Shown one piece after another: positions 12,741 to 26,519 of a DNA stretch of 64,000 nt. Numbering within the stretch: position 1 is the first letter of the stretch; every line of letters starts with the position of its first letter. Position numbers and translations under genes: made by a program. Below the pieces are notes generated by a model. The model was given only the letters and a program-made list of their open reading frames with translations, did no database searches and was not told where the DNA came from. Source of the DNA: Helicoverpa zea (lineage: Eukaryota; Arthropoda; Insecta; Lepidoptera; Noctuidae); assembly GCF_022581195.2 (NCBI RefSeq), contig NC_061463.1, forward strand, positions 3,410,001-3,474,000, read 5' to 3'.

Positions 12741-13257
12741 TTTTATTTAACCATAAAGACACACGAAAGAAGAGGAAGTAACATAAAATAGTACAAAGGT
12801 ACTGCTTATTTCTACAGAAATCTCTTCCAGCAGACCCGAAGTAGGAGAGTAAGAATATAGAGATGTAGACAGACTGTGCAAAAGAACAACAAAGGACAAA
12901 TAAATATACATATATATAAATATATATATAAAGCAATAAATATTATATAAATACAAAAAAAAAATACATACTTTATAATAAGACTCTATGAAGAAGAGGA
13001 GGACAAATAGTGGGTTTTAAGCTTCTTCTTAAAATTAGCAATAGTTTGACAGCTCCTTAAATCAGGCGGCAGCGAATTCCACAACCGTACTGCGTGAACT
13101 GTGAAGGAGAAGGAGTAAAAGTCAGTGGAGGGGGAGGGGAATTTAAGGAGAGATTTGAGATGCGCTCTACAGAGCGCATCAGGCGAGCGAACAAATGAGA
13201 AGCGTTCTCGCAGATAGGAAGGAGTTTTAGGATTAAAAAGGATATCTTCTGATTTTT
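12716..13257 (-). mobile_element. LINE retrotransposon, 5'-truncated 3' end
   Basis: On the minus strand an open frame from about 13257 to a stop at 12986-12988 encodes the C-terminus of a non-LTR reverse transcriptase. It includes SYLRERFSFVRSPDALC, TVHAVRLWNSLPPDLRS and ANFKKKLKTHYLSS. The 'avRLWNSLPpdlr...FkkkLk' signature is typical of CR1/L2/jockey-group LINE C-termini. It is followed by a 3' UTR and a (TAAA)n tail, seen on the plus strand as ttta repeats at 12716-12738. Nothing of the polymerase core is left. The frame is intact over about 90 codons, so the copy is not very old. Confidence 0.75.
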
Positions 13258-16200
13258 TTATGGATATTTTTTGCGTTTAAATAGTTTTGTAATTTATCTA
13301 TATTTTTTCGTCATCTTCAGTTTTTAGTCTTGATTTTAATGATGTCGTAGTAAAAATAAACTTAGATATAAAATAAAAAGAAAACATAAACATTCTTATG
13401 ATGGCTTCGATAAATAAAACAGTAGGTATTATTATATTTAATTATTTTACCCCACCTAATAATCCCAATCTTACTTCATTTAGTAATATTATTCCTAACT
13501 CAAAGCTATAAGATTTTCTACAAGATCATAAAAGCGAATTACATTTTCTTTTACCCCGGTTTGCAGTTAACATTCAAGCTTGACTGACTCCATATAATTC
13601 CATATTAATATAATGGACTTTCTTAATTCTATTCGATGATAAATTTGTCTAGACTTTGATGTCTATCGTTACATTTACTTACAGATATTCATTGCATTAA
13701 TATATGATTCTATCAATGTATTCTAATAAGAAAAATGACTTTTCCAAGATCCTGAAGCTTTACAAATAAGTACTATACGATGTGACCATCAGGCATTTGT
13801 TTCTATTTGCAATTGTGTTTTAAATTCCTATGTGGAATTTATCGTCAATCAAAAAATATTGAAAATTCAACGCGGCGAGTATATTGAACCATCATTAAAA
13901 TTGATTGTACTACCAATTCGAATAGTTCTGTCAAAATAAAAAAACATTTTTCTGCTACAACATGAAACTATAAATCACTCGCATAGTCACCAGATGTAAC
14001 ATACTATTAAACAATTCGTCAACGCTTTTAGTGTTGTACATTTAAATCCCGGAATCCCGGGATTCTGGTTATTCTAATAATATATTATGAATATTTTAGC
14101 CTTAATAAATTATCGCGAGCTATTTCTTTAATGCGGGAATCCAGACATCACATACTCGTAAATAATCCCGGGAACGCTATTTCTGTCTGTTTTATAGCTT
14201 GACTATTTGTTTGTGTTTAGTGCTTTTTGATTTCGGTTTTATTCTTAGTAATAAAGGATTTAGTCTAGTATTTGAGCTTAAATACCTATAAAAAGCGGGA
14301 CTATCTGATAGATGGGGTTGAAGCGTAAGTGGTAGTATATTATATGCATTCAAATGATATGAATGTCACATCTAGTTAGACTGGAAGCCGACCCTAACGA
14401 AGTTTCGAATAGCGAATCAAGCACAATTAGTCCATACGTAGAATTTGTGTCGCCTTTGAAAAATTAAGTTTATTATTCGCGATGACACAGAATAAAAAAA
14501 ATGTTTTTAGTATTCTTTTTGCCATTTTTTATACCTGCTTGCTATTTATGTGCAATTTAATCAAGACAAACATATTAAAAAAAATGAATTAAGGGAATAG
14601 AACAGCTGTTTCTCTTAAAAAAATATAGTGTCCTAACCATATTCTATTTTGTATTTGGTTTTTTTTTTACCTCCCACAGAACTAAGTGACGTACAAAAAT
14701 GTGTTAAAAATCGCACGTCCGCCAGACAACTATTATTCTCACTTGTAGAGAAATACATTTTCTTGGCGCTTACTACTGGTGGCGATTTAGCTCTGTCGCC
14801 TCGACCGCCCTACATTGTGGGCTAGGGCTGTGCTAAATAGGGTTTGCAAGTATTTTTCTACTTGTTTTACCATATAATTGATGAACTTTTTGTGTCTTTG
14901 CTAAAGATGGTCATTGTTATAGACTTAAGTCAAAAGTCTGTTTATGCTTCAACATGTAAATTAAGACGACGACTCCATGTAAATATTAAGCTGCATCTTG
15001 TTAGAACAGAAGCCACACTAACTTGAGAAAAGACTAGGCCCATTATAACGTAAATTAAGACGGTTCTAACTGCAGTATCACTGTATCAGATCGAAAATCA
15101 ATCCTAAACCAGCTTCCAAAATTTCTAAAGGCTGTATCGGGACCAACTTCCACAAATACGGTCACACCAAATGTTCGAAATTAGTCGAATAATCGACAAA
15201 ACAAATCAGTTCCCGCTGCTACGAACATCCCTACGTTCGACCAACTTTCCCGCTAACGCCCGACATCTGGTGTGATGCAATTTAAACTTTATTCCCTAAA
15301 GATTACGATTCACAACGACTGCAAAGTATGTAAGCTGTTGTTGGTACAGTAATCTCGGAAAATGCAAAGTGCAAGGATGCGCAGAACAAGTGGGACATTA
15401 ATCCGAGACGTTTTCAAAGTTTTTCATTGAAAGTAACTGTTTTTTTTTAGTTTGCATTTCGCCGAGCAAAGGAATATTCTTTAAGTCCCGGAGTTATTAT
15501 AATAGCGGCCATTAAAGTTTATTTTGATACAGCTTTTAAGTTTACTTTACAATTAAAACAGTAGTTCCAGCATTTTACTTACTCTGGATAATTTGGATTT
15601 GTTCCGAGTTTCTTTTGAAATGAATGCTTCCTTCACTTTTTACTCGGAGTAAGAATACACCGTGCATTGCAGAGTAAACTGTCGACCGATAGTTGACGCA
15701 ATGGTTGACTGATAGTTCGAAGGTAATCATGAATCCAATCAAACTTTTTAATAGTCTGACTAGGCATACATGATCATTCTAATGTGTGCACTACGTTAGT
15801 TTATCTACGAATACATACTGATTTAACAGCCCGATCAATGCATCGGCTGACTACAAGATTTTAGCTTGCGTGGCCGCGTGGGTGCTTAATTTTTCCTACC
15901 TCATAATCATACTTTCATCCATAGAACAAAAATAAATACATCTCATCGCCAGCTAATCCCAAAACAAAATTACCAGCAAATCAAAGATACCGTAACACGT
16001 AACTTAATACTTGAATCCCTTCTTATCCTACTTAATAAGCTTAGCAGCATTCATTGTTAAGCCGATACGGGTTTCAAATAAAATAGACATTCATTTGCCG
16101 CGGCTTAATATATTCTTAAATAAAGATTTATTATGTTCTGCTTATTCTCATAGACTCGCGCATACCACCGTGCATAATATATTTTTGAAAATTCAGTATT

Positions 16201-17008
16201 AGATTGTTATAATCGTAATGAAGAGCTAATAGATATGGGTCCTAATTAATATTTTGGTACATCGTCGATTTTCACAGTCTTGAATCCCGCGATCCATGGG
16301 AACTTCTTTCCCTACACTAATAGAATTATGACTCAAACAAGTTAATTGATTTTACGCATACGCTTACATTTTAGCTATAATATCAACTAATAGTAGTGCT
16401 AGGTCAAATATAGTTGACCGTAGTTTGTAAGTGCCTATGACTTACATATTGATAAAACACATGGTCTGAATATCCAGCCCCTCTCTAGAACACGTAAAGC
16501 CTTCGGTGCGCTGATCTCTCCGCGGTCGTATCGGATTACCGTCCCATTGGACGACTATGATAAGCGAATGGAAACTACGAGTACCTGCGTCTGCACATAA
16601 AAACTACGTTTGTTTGTTAACTATAACTTCAGCAGGTTTAGTTTACGATAAACTATATGGATTTTGTTGTAAGTAAAGCTTCATCAAGCTTGAACAAGAT
16701 ATTGAAAGTTAATATTATAACGGTCAGAATTTTTAGGTTTTCTTTAACAATGGTGTCTAACTAATGGTTTAAATGAAGTAGAAGCAGTATCCCTGAGCGG
16801 AAAGATATTTTGGGTGTTCTAAAACTTCTGTACTCCGCTCTGCTTAAGTGAAGACTGGGTTTAACATTCTCTTAAACCATCACTAAGTGACCCTTATTCA
16901 AAAATACACATGCATTGCTCACATTTTACTATACCAAGCCCCTCATGTCAAACTGGTAACTTAAATTATATCTGTCCTATATAACCATATTTAATTTTCT
17001 TCTCCCAG

Positions 17009-17188
17009 GTATGCAATCCCGCTACCAAGTGTCTCCGATGGACGCGGCAGCAGGCCCGGCGGCCAATGGCGCGGTGTTGCGCATCGAACCTGTGCGTGCG
17101 CAGCGTGATGACGCGACGTACGAGTGCGTGGCCGAGAATGGAGTGGGGGACGCTGTGACGGCGGTCGCTACGTTGACTGTTTTTGAAG
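17009..17188 (+). CDS. Lar: Lar receptor tyrosine phosphatase, Ig domain 1, second half
   Basis: This 180-bp exon lies between ttcttctcccag and gtaagt, phase 1-1. After the split Ser codon it reads MQSRYQVSPMDAAAG, then AVLRIEPVRAQRDDATYECV and AENGVGDAVTAVATLTVFE. The second Ig cysteine (YECVAENG) pairs with FYC in the preceding exon, closing domain 1. SRYQV, LRIEPVRA, YECVAENGVGDAV and the final FE linker all match the Lar family. The local base composition is far richer in G and C than the surrounding intron, as expected for coding sequence. An ATG at 17011 is internal Met, not a start. The alanine-rich insertion (DAAAGPAANG) in the loop between strands looks longer than in fly. Confidence 0.96.
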
Positions 17189-19934
17189 GTAAGTCATATT
17201 ATATTACAATATTTTTATCGTCGCAATATAAGGATATCGTTCTCTATACTGTGTTTTAACGAAATCCTTCTAGTACATGGAGGACGGCAAAGGTGCTGAA
17301 GTCTTATCACTTCTTACACATGCATGCAGCTTCCACCGCCACTTCATTCCATTGACTTTACCACTGTAGATAGATGTGACTTAACCACTATAGTTAGATA
17401 TAAGGATAGTAAGACATTTCTTGAAATGTCTCTCTAAAAAACACCAATCACATAATAAAAAAATAAAAAGCAGATATCTTGTCAAAATATTCAGCAATAC
17501 TCTACATAATTTTACACGTTAAAATAAAAACACCGCATGGTCTTCATCACTAACTATTAGGAAATATGAGCCACATTACAGTCAGCTCGCTAAAAGCTGG
17601 AAGGTAGCAAGGAATGATTATATCCAGCTCGTAACTATCCCATACAGCTGCCGACGAAAATCCAGTGGAATGTTTACGACCTGCAACGTGCAGCTTGGTT
17701 TCATCCTATCTATCCTTCATATACTAGCGGCTAACCTTTCCTGGCTTCTAAAGGATAGGGGGATAAACTGCTCTGTATGGTTCTATCGCTTATGTATAAA
17801 TTGTTACTGTCATTATAAACATTTGAGACGCTAAGACTTATAGCAAAAGACGGTAAACTAACTAACTAATTTTGCAGTTCTAATTTTATTTAAACATTTC
17901 GTAAGAACAAAATATGATAATACGTTCGTGAAGGAATCTAAAACATTGTCAATGAATGTTCCATAAGTTAAAGAAAATATCTTATGGCAACTGGTATTGG
18001 AGCATGTAAATTACTATCGTACTGTCACCAGTCACCAGTCTATGTGTGCAGATAAACCTATTTATTTGTCTTATCTCATCACAAATGATTTACGCTCTTA
18101 CCAATTGAATGTCCATCAACTGTCCTTCTAAAAAAACCACTGTCACATTTCCATACAAACACGATTTCCTAACAACTGTATAAAACGGACCCTCACATTC
18201 TTCGTCACCTCCGTGATTTCTTTTCTATTGTGGCTCTCTTTAACTGCCGTCTAGAACATAAAACAGGACCGTGTAGACACAATGATCCTTCCGGGTTATA
18301 ACTCCAACCCAAGACTCTGGGCTTTCAATAAATAAGCATTAAAAAGCGGACTCCAAGACATTCGGGCGATAACGAACCACAGACTGAGATATACAGTAGG
18401 ACAATGCTCCTAATTGGTTTGTGTGGCGTCTAGATTGTGCGTGGTAATTGGTTGGTCTACTGATTTGTTCGTGACAGTGTTTTACTCTGTATCTTTGTTT
18501 GATCTGAAGTTATTGTAGCTGTTAAGCGTTCTTTAAATTATGGTGAAAGATTTGGATTTATCGCGTTATTTACGAACTGTTGTCTGGTTCTTTTGTTTTT
18601 TGTACAAACTCTACTGTGTTTATAAACGATGAGATAAAAATCAGGATGTCGAATCAGGTCCTAATTAATCCCTCTCTAATTATAGGTACTGTCTTTTTAT
18701 ACATGTGCCGGGACAATTACGAATCAGAGTGTAAATCCCCCGAGATGTTTCTACGGAACATATTTTTGGCAGACCTTTATTTTTGGATTACCCAACTGCA
18801 AACAAAGACTGTGTCAAAACCGAAATACCTACAATAATACAATGACAATTGCCGTTGTAAATGAGAGTTGGGGAATTATCATGATAAGTTAAGTTCCCGA
18901 TTTACTGCGGTGCCACGTCGCGGTATAATTGACGACTAAATCGCGATAATTACGTCATAACTCAGGTCTGTTCGGGGGAATTTAGCCCCTTTGCATACAT
19001 TTGCGGGGGAATTAGTCTGAGATGTTTTGTGTTCCAAGTGACGTCACGTGGTAAAGATGTTAATTGATACTTTGATGTTGGGGGAGAGGTAATTGTGCGT
19101 TCCGTTTTACGCTTTGTTCGTTTTGTGGGTGTTGTTTTAAGGAGATGGAACGACCACCACCAGTATAAGCTGTCTGTGGTTTTACTTAAATTCTTGAGTA
19201 ACTACATCATATACTTATCCAGTTGGATAAAATTAAATTTTACATGTATTTACCCAGATTTCAAGTTGACAATTTCGGTACAAAATTTTACCTAAATCAA
19301 TATAGGTAGGTATTTTACTGTAAAAGTAAGCAAAGTTACAAGTAAAAATTACTTGAATGCACGTACGTACAATAAAGTAAAATGCTTCAGCTTCGTCTGT
19401 CAGTTCTAACTTAAACGCAATTTTTGAAAATAAATTCGATAAAAGGATTTTTCGATTGAAAACACTAACGTTTATGTGAAACTCCCTTTCACGTTCCGTT
19501 TTACGCGGAATCGGGAACAAAGTGAAATAGAATGAAACACGCTTGATTTTTATGAACTATAATAGCTATACAGTATACAATCAAAAAAAAAAACTTTTGT
19601 ACCCAACTGTGTCTGGAAATTCTTTTATACCTGTGTCTAGTAACGAATCTTTTTTGAGTTATTCTATGAATTAAGAAAAATCTTCACTGACAGAATTTAA
19701 AAAAAAAACTAATAATACAACGTAATTATAACAATTTACATACATATTTTTTTTACATTCTTTTAACTATATCCGCTTCAAAAAACTGAGTACATACAAA
19801 AATAGTCTTATAATAATTAATATTTTGTAATTGGTAGTATAGAAAAATAAAAACCAAATCAACATACCAAGAAAAATATAGTATAAGTTTTTTGCATCTT
19901 CGTATCTACAATATATTTATTATTATTATATTAT

Positions 19935-19957
19935 ATTATATATATATATATATATTT
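19935..19957. repeat. (TA)n microsatellite
   Basis: A run of alternating ta, followed by ttta repeats up to about 19972. Confidence 0.8.
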
Positions 19958-21395
19958 ATTTATTTATTTTCAATCATATTTACATTTTAATTAAAAACTA
20001 CCTACTCTTTAAAAAAAAACCCTAGAACTAAAAAACGAATAAAAGTTATTTATCTCGCACTTTTCCCATCACTATCACACAACCGCCAAACAACGAAAAA
20101 CAAGACAGATACACTACACCGAAACAAAAGTCGTCCATATACACTAAACTTATATGCACTTCCAAAGACAGAAGTTGACAAAGAAGAATGGTTTGCAAGG
20201 AACTCGTAGTGACAGCAATCGATACATATTGCTCTGCTGGGTAATACAATATGTAAACTTAGTGCTACCCGGTGAGTTTCCTTTTCAAATAGCTTTATAA
20301 ACAAAATAAACTAAATTTAGGGTTGTTCAGATTGGTGGTGGTCGATATGTTGTTGTTTTGGCATGGTATCGATGTTTTTTTAATTGAGATCCCATCCTTA
20401 CCTTAACTTCGGACGATCATTTGCGCTATACACCTAACTATGAAATACGATATTGTTAGACTTTTATTTCCGTTTTAAAAATGTTAGGTATAATAAATCT
20501 TATTAAAGTTAGCATATCTAAGTAATTCTAGTGTGAAAAAGAGATTGCAAAATGTTAACTAACCGTCATCATCATTCTGCTTATTGACGAAATAGTATAG
20601 ATATAGCTCACGAGCGACAACCTGAGGATATATCGAATAGTAAAACACTATTTCACCACTTTTACGTTACAGATTTTGTGCCTAAAATACGTACATTCTA
20701 GCTTTATAAGCAACCAGCTGTAAGTGTAATCTTTAATCGATTTGAGACCTGACCTTTGAGAGTCACATCTGGTATCTCCAGACTACATACATGTAAAGCG
20801 TGCCTATATTATAGCCTGTAGCTAGGCTCGCCATACGTTCCGTATTTATGAGACTGTCATCGTATTTGAATAGCGCGTCGTGTACTATTTGTTACTTGTC
20901 CTGTGTTTTAATGAAAAATTGAAAAATGGCGTGTGGCTAGTTATGCATCGATAAAGTGATATCTTCGTCAAAATATGAGTGGTTGAAGAAACAGGAACCT
21001 TTACATTATTGATGGAACTTTTTTCAAACAGTTATTAAAATAGAATAATCATTTGTTTGATTTTTTAAGATCTAATTTGATTAAATTATATCATTGACTG
21101 AACGAATAGTTCATCATGATTGGAGTAATTAAGTGAATTATTGGATACTGATTTGTAGTAAGCAAATAATTATGTCCTGTATAAATCCTGCAAAATGATG
21201 GCAACCCTACGTATAGCCCACGTAGATAGCACGATCACAGGGCTGTCCCTTAGGGCTGAACGTAAAATTGCGTTGGGACATTAGCCTGACCCTGTTCGCA
21301 ATATATGCTAAATAAAATCACATCGCTTTAATAAATCGTAATTTTTGTATTTCAAAAGTTCCTCTGATTCGTTATAATGTATAATTTTGGGATTG

Positions 21396-21598
21396 GACTA
21401 TTTGTTTGCTGAACATCCTTGGCAGTCGTTACGGGTAGTCAGAAGCCCGGGGTTGCCCGGGTAACTGGGTTGAGGGGGTCAGATAGGGCAGTCGCTCCTT
21501 GTAAAGCACTGGTACTCAGCTACATCCGGTTAGACTGGAAGCCGACCCCAACATATTTGAGAAAAAGGCTCGGAGGACGACGACTATTTGTATGCTGA
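21396..21598 (+). repeat. SINE type A, 5'-truncated, with target duplication
   Basis: This holds the 3' half of the SINE (ctgaacatccttggcagtcg to aaaaggctcggaggacga). It has an internal gap after gaagcc, where the other copies carry 'agaaagtctgacaccagtct'. The flanks 21396-21412 and 21582-21598 match at 16 of 17 bases (gactatttgtttgctga vs gactatttgtatgctga). The tRNA head is missing although the target duplication is present, so truncation happened during insertion, as in LINE-type reverse transcription. Confidence 0.8.
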
Positions 21599-22727
21599 TT
21601 GATTCATAGACAGTCGGAATAGTCAAGCATTTAAAATTATTTAATAATTCAAAAATACTCACAATTTCACCAATCAACCCTCAATTGGCATAACGAATTT
21701 ATATAATTAAATATAGGTATAAAGTTAAATAAAAGTCCGTCCCGAAATTACTTAAATAACAATATTAACATGTTTCGTAGCACAATGGATTGGTGGCCTC
21801 TGCATAATTTATCGTAATCCGTCTGTCGAATGATTTCCAACAATTTTAAATTTAACGATGAGGACTGATGACTGCCGAGATGCACGAAAACTGGGGATTA
21901 TAAACTGTTTGTATTTACTTTTTTTAAATATGGAGTTTATTTATACTGAACGTCTTTGTGGCATTAAACACAAATTGCTTTTTTTAATAATATTTTTTAC
22001 TAAGCGTCTCTTACAAACCAACATATGGGAAATACGGCCACTTACAATGTGACTTCCACTTTCGTTTATTTTTACTCAGTTCCTGTTATAAAAGTCAACT
22101 AACCGTGATGTATTATATTACCTTCGTGTACGTGTCTTAACAGAAATAAGGGAACCAGATAAACATTCACATCGCTTTCTATCTTTTCATCTGTTTCCAT
22201 ACTATATCCACTAATGTAGTCGATGAAGATTAGAACCAACACTTCCATAACTTCTTAGTTTGTATATGTATTATATTCATTCTTTGAAGCATATTTAAAT
22301 GGTCACCAAAGAGTTTGTATATCATACAGGTATTTTGAAAGAGATTTTAAATAATCTTGGAGCAAATCCCGATTACCCATGTACGTAAATAAAAGTCACC
22401 TGTATCATCTAACCCGTGGGTACCCTAATCACTTCTCATAAAGGGCACACAATCAAATCTATTTGCCACCAGTCAGTATGACGTCTTTACGTCATACACT
22501 TAACACGGGAATGATTGACGTTTCAGAGTGGGGTACAACATGCCCCCGGTAACATGTTTACCGTAGAACGTAGGACGCGGCAATACGAGGGTTGAATAGT
22601 TGCCAAATTTATAAGCCATTAATTTATTTGTAGAATTCTGTTATTGTTTGGATTTTGAATTAGGAATGGAATTAAATGAATTGATTCTTATTCGTTAAAT
22701 ATTTAGTTATTTACTTTTGTTATAGTA

Positions 22728-23577
22728 AGTTCAACTCAGTCGTGCGCGCGGCCCTATGTGTGGGTAACCCTTGTACATATACAGTGACTTTGTGTGCGTG
22801 ACAAGAGGTACAGTCGGGTACAAATACAGTTATTTAGGGGTTGTATACGGCTGTTTAAAGTACAGTTATTACGTAATTTAGTTTATTTATTTATAATGAT
22901 TCTGTATCGCTACTTGAAAAATCAAATGATGAATTTTCGGATTCGCTACTTTCACCAATGTTAATTATAAATTCTGACTCCATGTCAAAATGTCTATAGT
23001 ATTCTTCTTTTTTCTTTTGTACATGTCGACAAGTATTACCCAACATCCCTTCATCAATTTGACTTAAACGTTCATTTATGAGTTTCATTATTTCCGTCTT
23101 ATTTTGGTCGACATTATGCGAAGCAATATAATTTTTTTAAAATTCCCCACACATTTTGTTTCCATTATTATACTAAATTATAGGTCTTTTACATTCTTAG
23201 TCCACACATTTATTTATTGTCCGCGTACCCCGAGCTAGAAAATATGTAAGGAGTATTTAATTCATCTTAGATATTTCACTTCATTTATTTCTTAGATACT
23301 GTCAATGTCAATTTGAAAAGCCGTATGAGAAAATAATGATAAACTGTAAAATGTAATAATAAAAAGCTTTGAATGTTGTTTCATTTTTTTGAAACGCTAC
23401 CTGACTCCTTAAAACATTTTCTCCGTGAAGAACTAGACATTTTCGTAAACGACTGTACCCATAACAAAAAGCGATGAGAACACGTCATGCTCGGACGACG
23501 TCACTGTCACACGAATGAAAGTTGTATATTTACAAGCCGACGCACACATAGGGCCGCGCGCAAATCTGAGTTGAACT
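22728..23577. mobile_element. 850-bp DNA transposon remnant with 35-bp terminal inverted repeats
   Basis: The ends 22728-22762 and 23543-23577 are inverted repeats. Twelve bases match (agttcaactcag), four are divergent, then 19 match (gcgcgcggccctatgtgtg). The interior contains a short transposase-like tail on the minus strand and otherwise AT-rich sequence. The termini are sharply G+C-rich against the surroundings. I could not settle the target duplication: the flanks are ta on the left and at on the right. It is probably an internally deleted derivative of a full element. The superfamily is unassigned; the IS630/Tc1-mariner group is possible from the protein tail. Confidence 0.7.
22891..23088 (-). 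pseudogene. Transposase C-terminal fragment (family uncertain)
   Basis: The minus-strand frame reads KLINERLSQIDEGMLGNTC, then RHVQKKKEEYYRHFDMESEF, IINIGESSES and a Ser/Asp/Glu-rich end. The readable frame extends upstream of this Met (YIASHNVDQNKTEI) until a stop, so the Met is probably not the true start. A conserved Cys-His-Val stretch followed by an acidic serine tail resembles the end of DDE-type transposases as I recall them. Its position inside 35-bp inverted repeats supports a transposon origin. The catalytic part is absent. Confidence 0.4.
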
Positions 23578-25589
23578 ATCTATACCTATGTCGACAGTGT
23601 TGGAATGACATCGTGTAGAATTATTAAGGCTTTATAAACAATTTTAGATTCATTTTTCGAATAACCAATTCAACACTTCATTGAACTTACATTACATATT
23701 ATCCAAGAATTGATTCCATGCAAGTTGGCAAATGCAAGCCTTTTCAACACAATTCAAGAAATATGATTTATATTGCTCATCTCTAACAATAAAAAGGGTA
23801 AAATCCTTGACCTGCCTATTTTCTTTAGTTCTATTAATATTCCCACAAAACCTGAACTAAACGATACATATTTCCGCCAACAATGAGCTATCATCAATAC
23901 AATAGTTCACACAAAATTACTTTTTCTGCCAATTCATTCATTTTCTTTTGGTTGTTAATAACTGCCTACTGTTTAGCCTTATAATTTTTTAATTGAATTT
24001 TCGGCTAGTTTTTCTTCCTATATATTTTTTAATTATGATTTTCTTGGAGAAAGGATTGTGAGAAATACGATATGGTTCGAAACGTAATTGAATTTCTCAA
24101 ATTATGGTATTCATGGAAAAAGCTTCACCTTAGGTACTTAGGTATTCTTCTTGTACCTTAGGTACAAGTATGGAAGCTTATGAGGTGTTCAAGCCAGACT
24201 TAAAACTTCTATGATTTATGTTTAACGTTACTCAATAAATATGGATGGAGCTTTATGCTCCAATAAATAAAGACATAGCCAAACATTCGTTTGACATGAA
24301 CATTAAAATAACGACCTCTTAACGATCTTAACTAAGCATCATTTCGACTATAATCCTTTAAACGTCTATAATCTGACGTTTTATTACTGAAATCGTATCA
24401 TTTACGCTATGCACGAACTGCTAAGCATAAGGCTAGGTTTGACTGTAAGCGGGCACCTAGAGCGCTCTCATATTAGCGGATTGGGGCTGTGACTATAAAA
24501 ATCTGTCTGTCTGTAAAAACCTGGTGTCATCGCTTCAACCAGTTGTTGTCAATTGGTTCATCAAATGTGCGACAATCGAGCGGAAAACTAAACGGATAGT
24601 CCGCTTGTTTGAATGCGCTTTCAAGCAAGAGCAATAGTTCAAAACTGCACTTTGATTCACCACTATTCTGTCTGTGACATGCTTGTGTGGCCACTAAAAA
24701 TTAAATATTCTCTTTCTAAGTCCAAATACCTGAATACCAGAAGTGTGGCGCCTAAAATGGTAGGCAAGAGGGAGCTTGAAACGTGGACATCGGTATAATT
24801 GCACCATGTGTACTAATATTTCGAATATAATCCGCCAGCTTCATGGAAACTTTTCGCAGTTATACCCTTCCTCGATTAATAGGCTATCTAACACTGCAAT
24901 ATACTTATAAATTAGCAAGTAGTTCCGGAGATTTGAGCGTTCAAGCAATCTGCAGCTATTTAACTCGCATTTAAATAAATCGAAAATCGAACTACTTTTC
25001 ACCCGCTACTCGCTCCGCTAGCAAAATAACCTTCGCCCACACACTATGACAGTCTATCAGGATTATATCGACCCGAGCCGGCTGTTAACGCCTATTATAG
25101 TAAATCACGGCCAACATCGTTGTAAGTCAGACACCGTGCTGATTACTATCTACTTTATGTCCGCAGAATTAGGTCTATAGATTTCAAATTTATGAATCTA
25201 AGTCGGTTGGTCGCGGATTTGTGTCTGTAAATCTTAATTTGATTGTTGAAGAAAGGTAATGTGGAAGTAAAACGGTTGTGTAAAATTAATAGATTTGAAA
25301 TGTGTTAAATACTACTACGTTTCAAATCTCAAACTTCAATAGGAATAGATAGGTACTTACTAAGAATGTAGTAGAATCGTTTAAAAACATTAATAAAGAT
25401 AAGTAAACAAAAGGTTATCCCCGAGCTTTCATAAATCTCACATCTTGCGCTAATCTAGATCATAACCAACCTTTGAGCAAACATTTTTTGAAATTCACTC
25501 TATCGTATGCAATGGTTCCGGTGATTCTCTAAGAAACATCCAAAAATGCATAAAATTGCATGGCATACTTATCTACTTGTTTTATTGTA

Positions 25590-25765
25590 TTATAAACTGA
25601 AGAGTTTTTTTCTGCTCTTATCTCAAAAACTAAGGAAACGATTTGATCAGTCTATCAATCTAGATTTAACTATTTACCGAAGAAGGTAGAATAAGATACT
25701 TTTTATCCTAGTGTGTAGATTTACAACGGGACGCGGATGACACCGCTTGCACTAGCTAGCCCAAA
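25590..25765 (+). repeat. Dispersed repeat ending in 'gggacgcgg...gctag', diverged copy
   Basis: It starts near 'ctcttatctcaaaaactaagg' and ends 'acaacgggacgcggatgaca' then ccgcttgcactagctag. The layout is shared with the copies at 44731-44820 and 55050-55210. It is a common lepidopteran dispersed sequence of unclear class. Confidence 0.45.
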
Positions 25766-26519
25766 ATCGAAGTCTAGAAACGTCAAACCCCCCAATACAC
25801 CAAATCACCATAACTTTAATAACACTAATATCAAGTCGCCATTAAAATCACGTATGGCATATAATAGACCATGAGACTGGGAGCCACCTGCCTTCTGCGT
25901 TAATCTGAATATAAATTGTTCGTAATTAAAGTGGACTCGGACATGCGGGGAATAAATGCGACCACTTGAAACAAAGCCTTGGGGTGTGGTCCAAGTTAGG
26001 AGAAATGGCGGAAGGGAAATGGGATATTAATTAGGTGGTGTTTGAGTAGAGGGGTAGTGTGTTTATATTAAATAAATTACAGATAGGGGTGAAGAGGGTA
26101 GTAAATATGCAATCAAATGGTTCTAACAATTTACTCTCCTCAACTGAACACTTTTAAAGAATTATGAATGTTATAAAGCTGAATAGTTTTTTCTTTGAAC
26201 GCATTAATCAGGACCAATGGAACTAATTATCGAAAAAGACCATAGGCTACTTTTCATCGGGTTACGGAAAACTAACATTATCAGCTTGGAGGCTTATTGC
26301 AGTTGCAGGTTACATAATCAGACCGCCGCTCCGCTTTTGTTTTACACCAATCATATCTCGCTGAGCCCTTGTAATTCGAGCTCAAACGGCGCCATATTTT
26401 TTCCAGGAGCTTTTGTGGGTAATGGTAGTAAATTTACTGGCGTATGTCGCATTAGAACGACTCCCAGATAGTGGCCTTTCATCTGAATGCTAGTGCAATA
26501 CGAGTATTAAATATTTTAC

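Larger units (their letters stand above)
8047..17008 (+). other. Lar intron inside Ig1 (9.0 kb)
   Basis: The intron splits the first Ig domain. It holds a complete SINE (8111-8482) and a LINE 3' remnant (12716-13257). A relatively G+C-rich patch at about 10330-10510 has no recognisable frame. A 26-bp scrap of the SINE family (gttagactggaagccgaccc) starts at about 14377. A small CCCGGGATTC-type palindromic stretch lies near 14048-14070. The rest is AT-rich with no feature I can support. Confidence 0.7.

Noticed and set aside
17011..17259. ATG at 17011 as a gene start
   Set aside because: It is internal to a Lar exon. Upstream sequence is a clean acceptor, and the frame past 17188 is intron.
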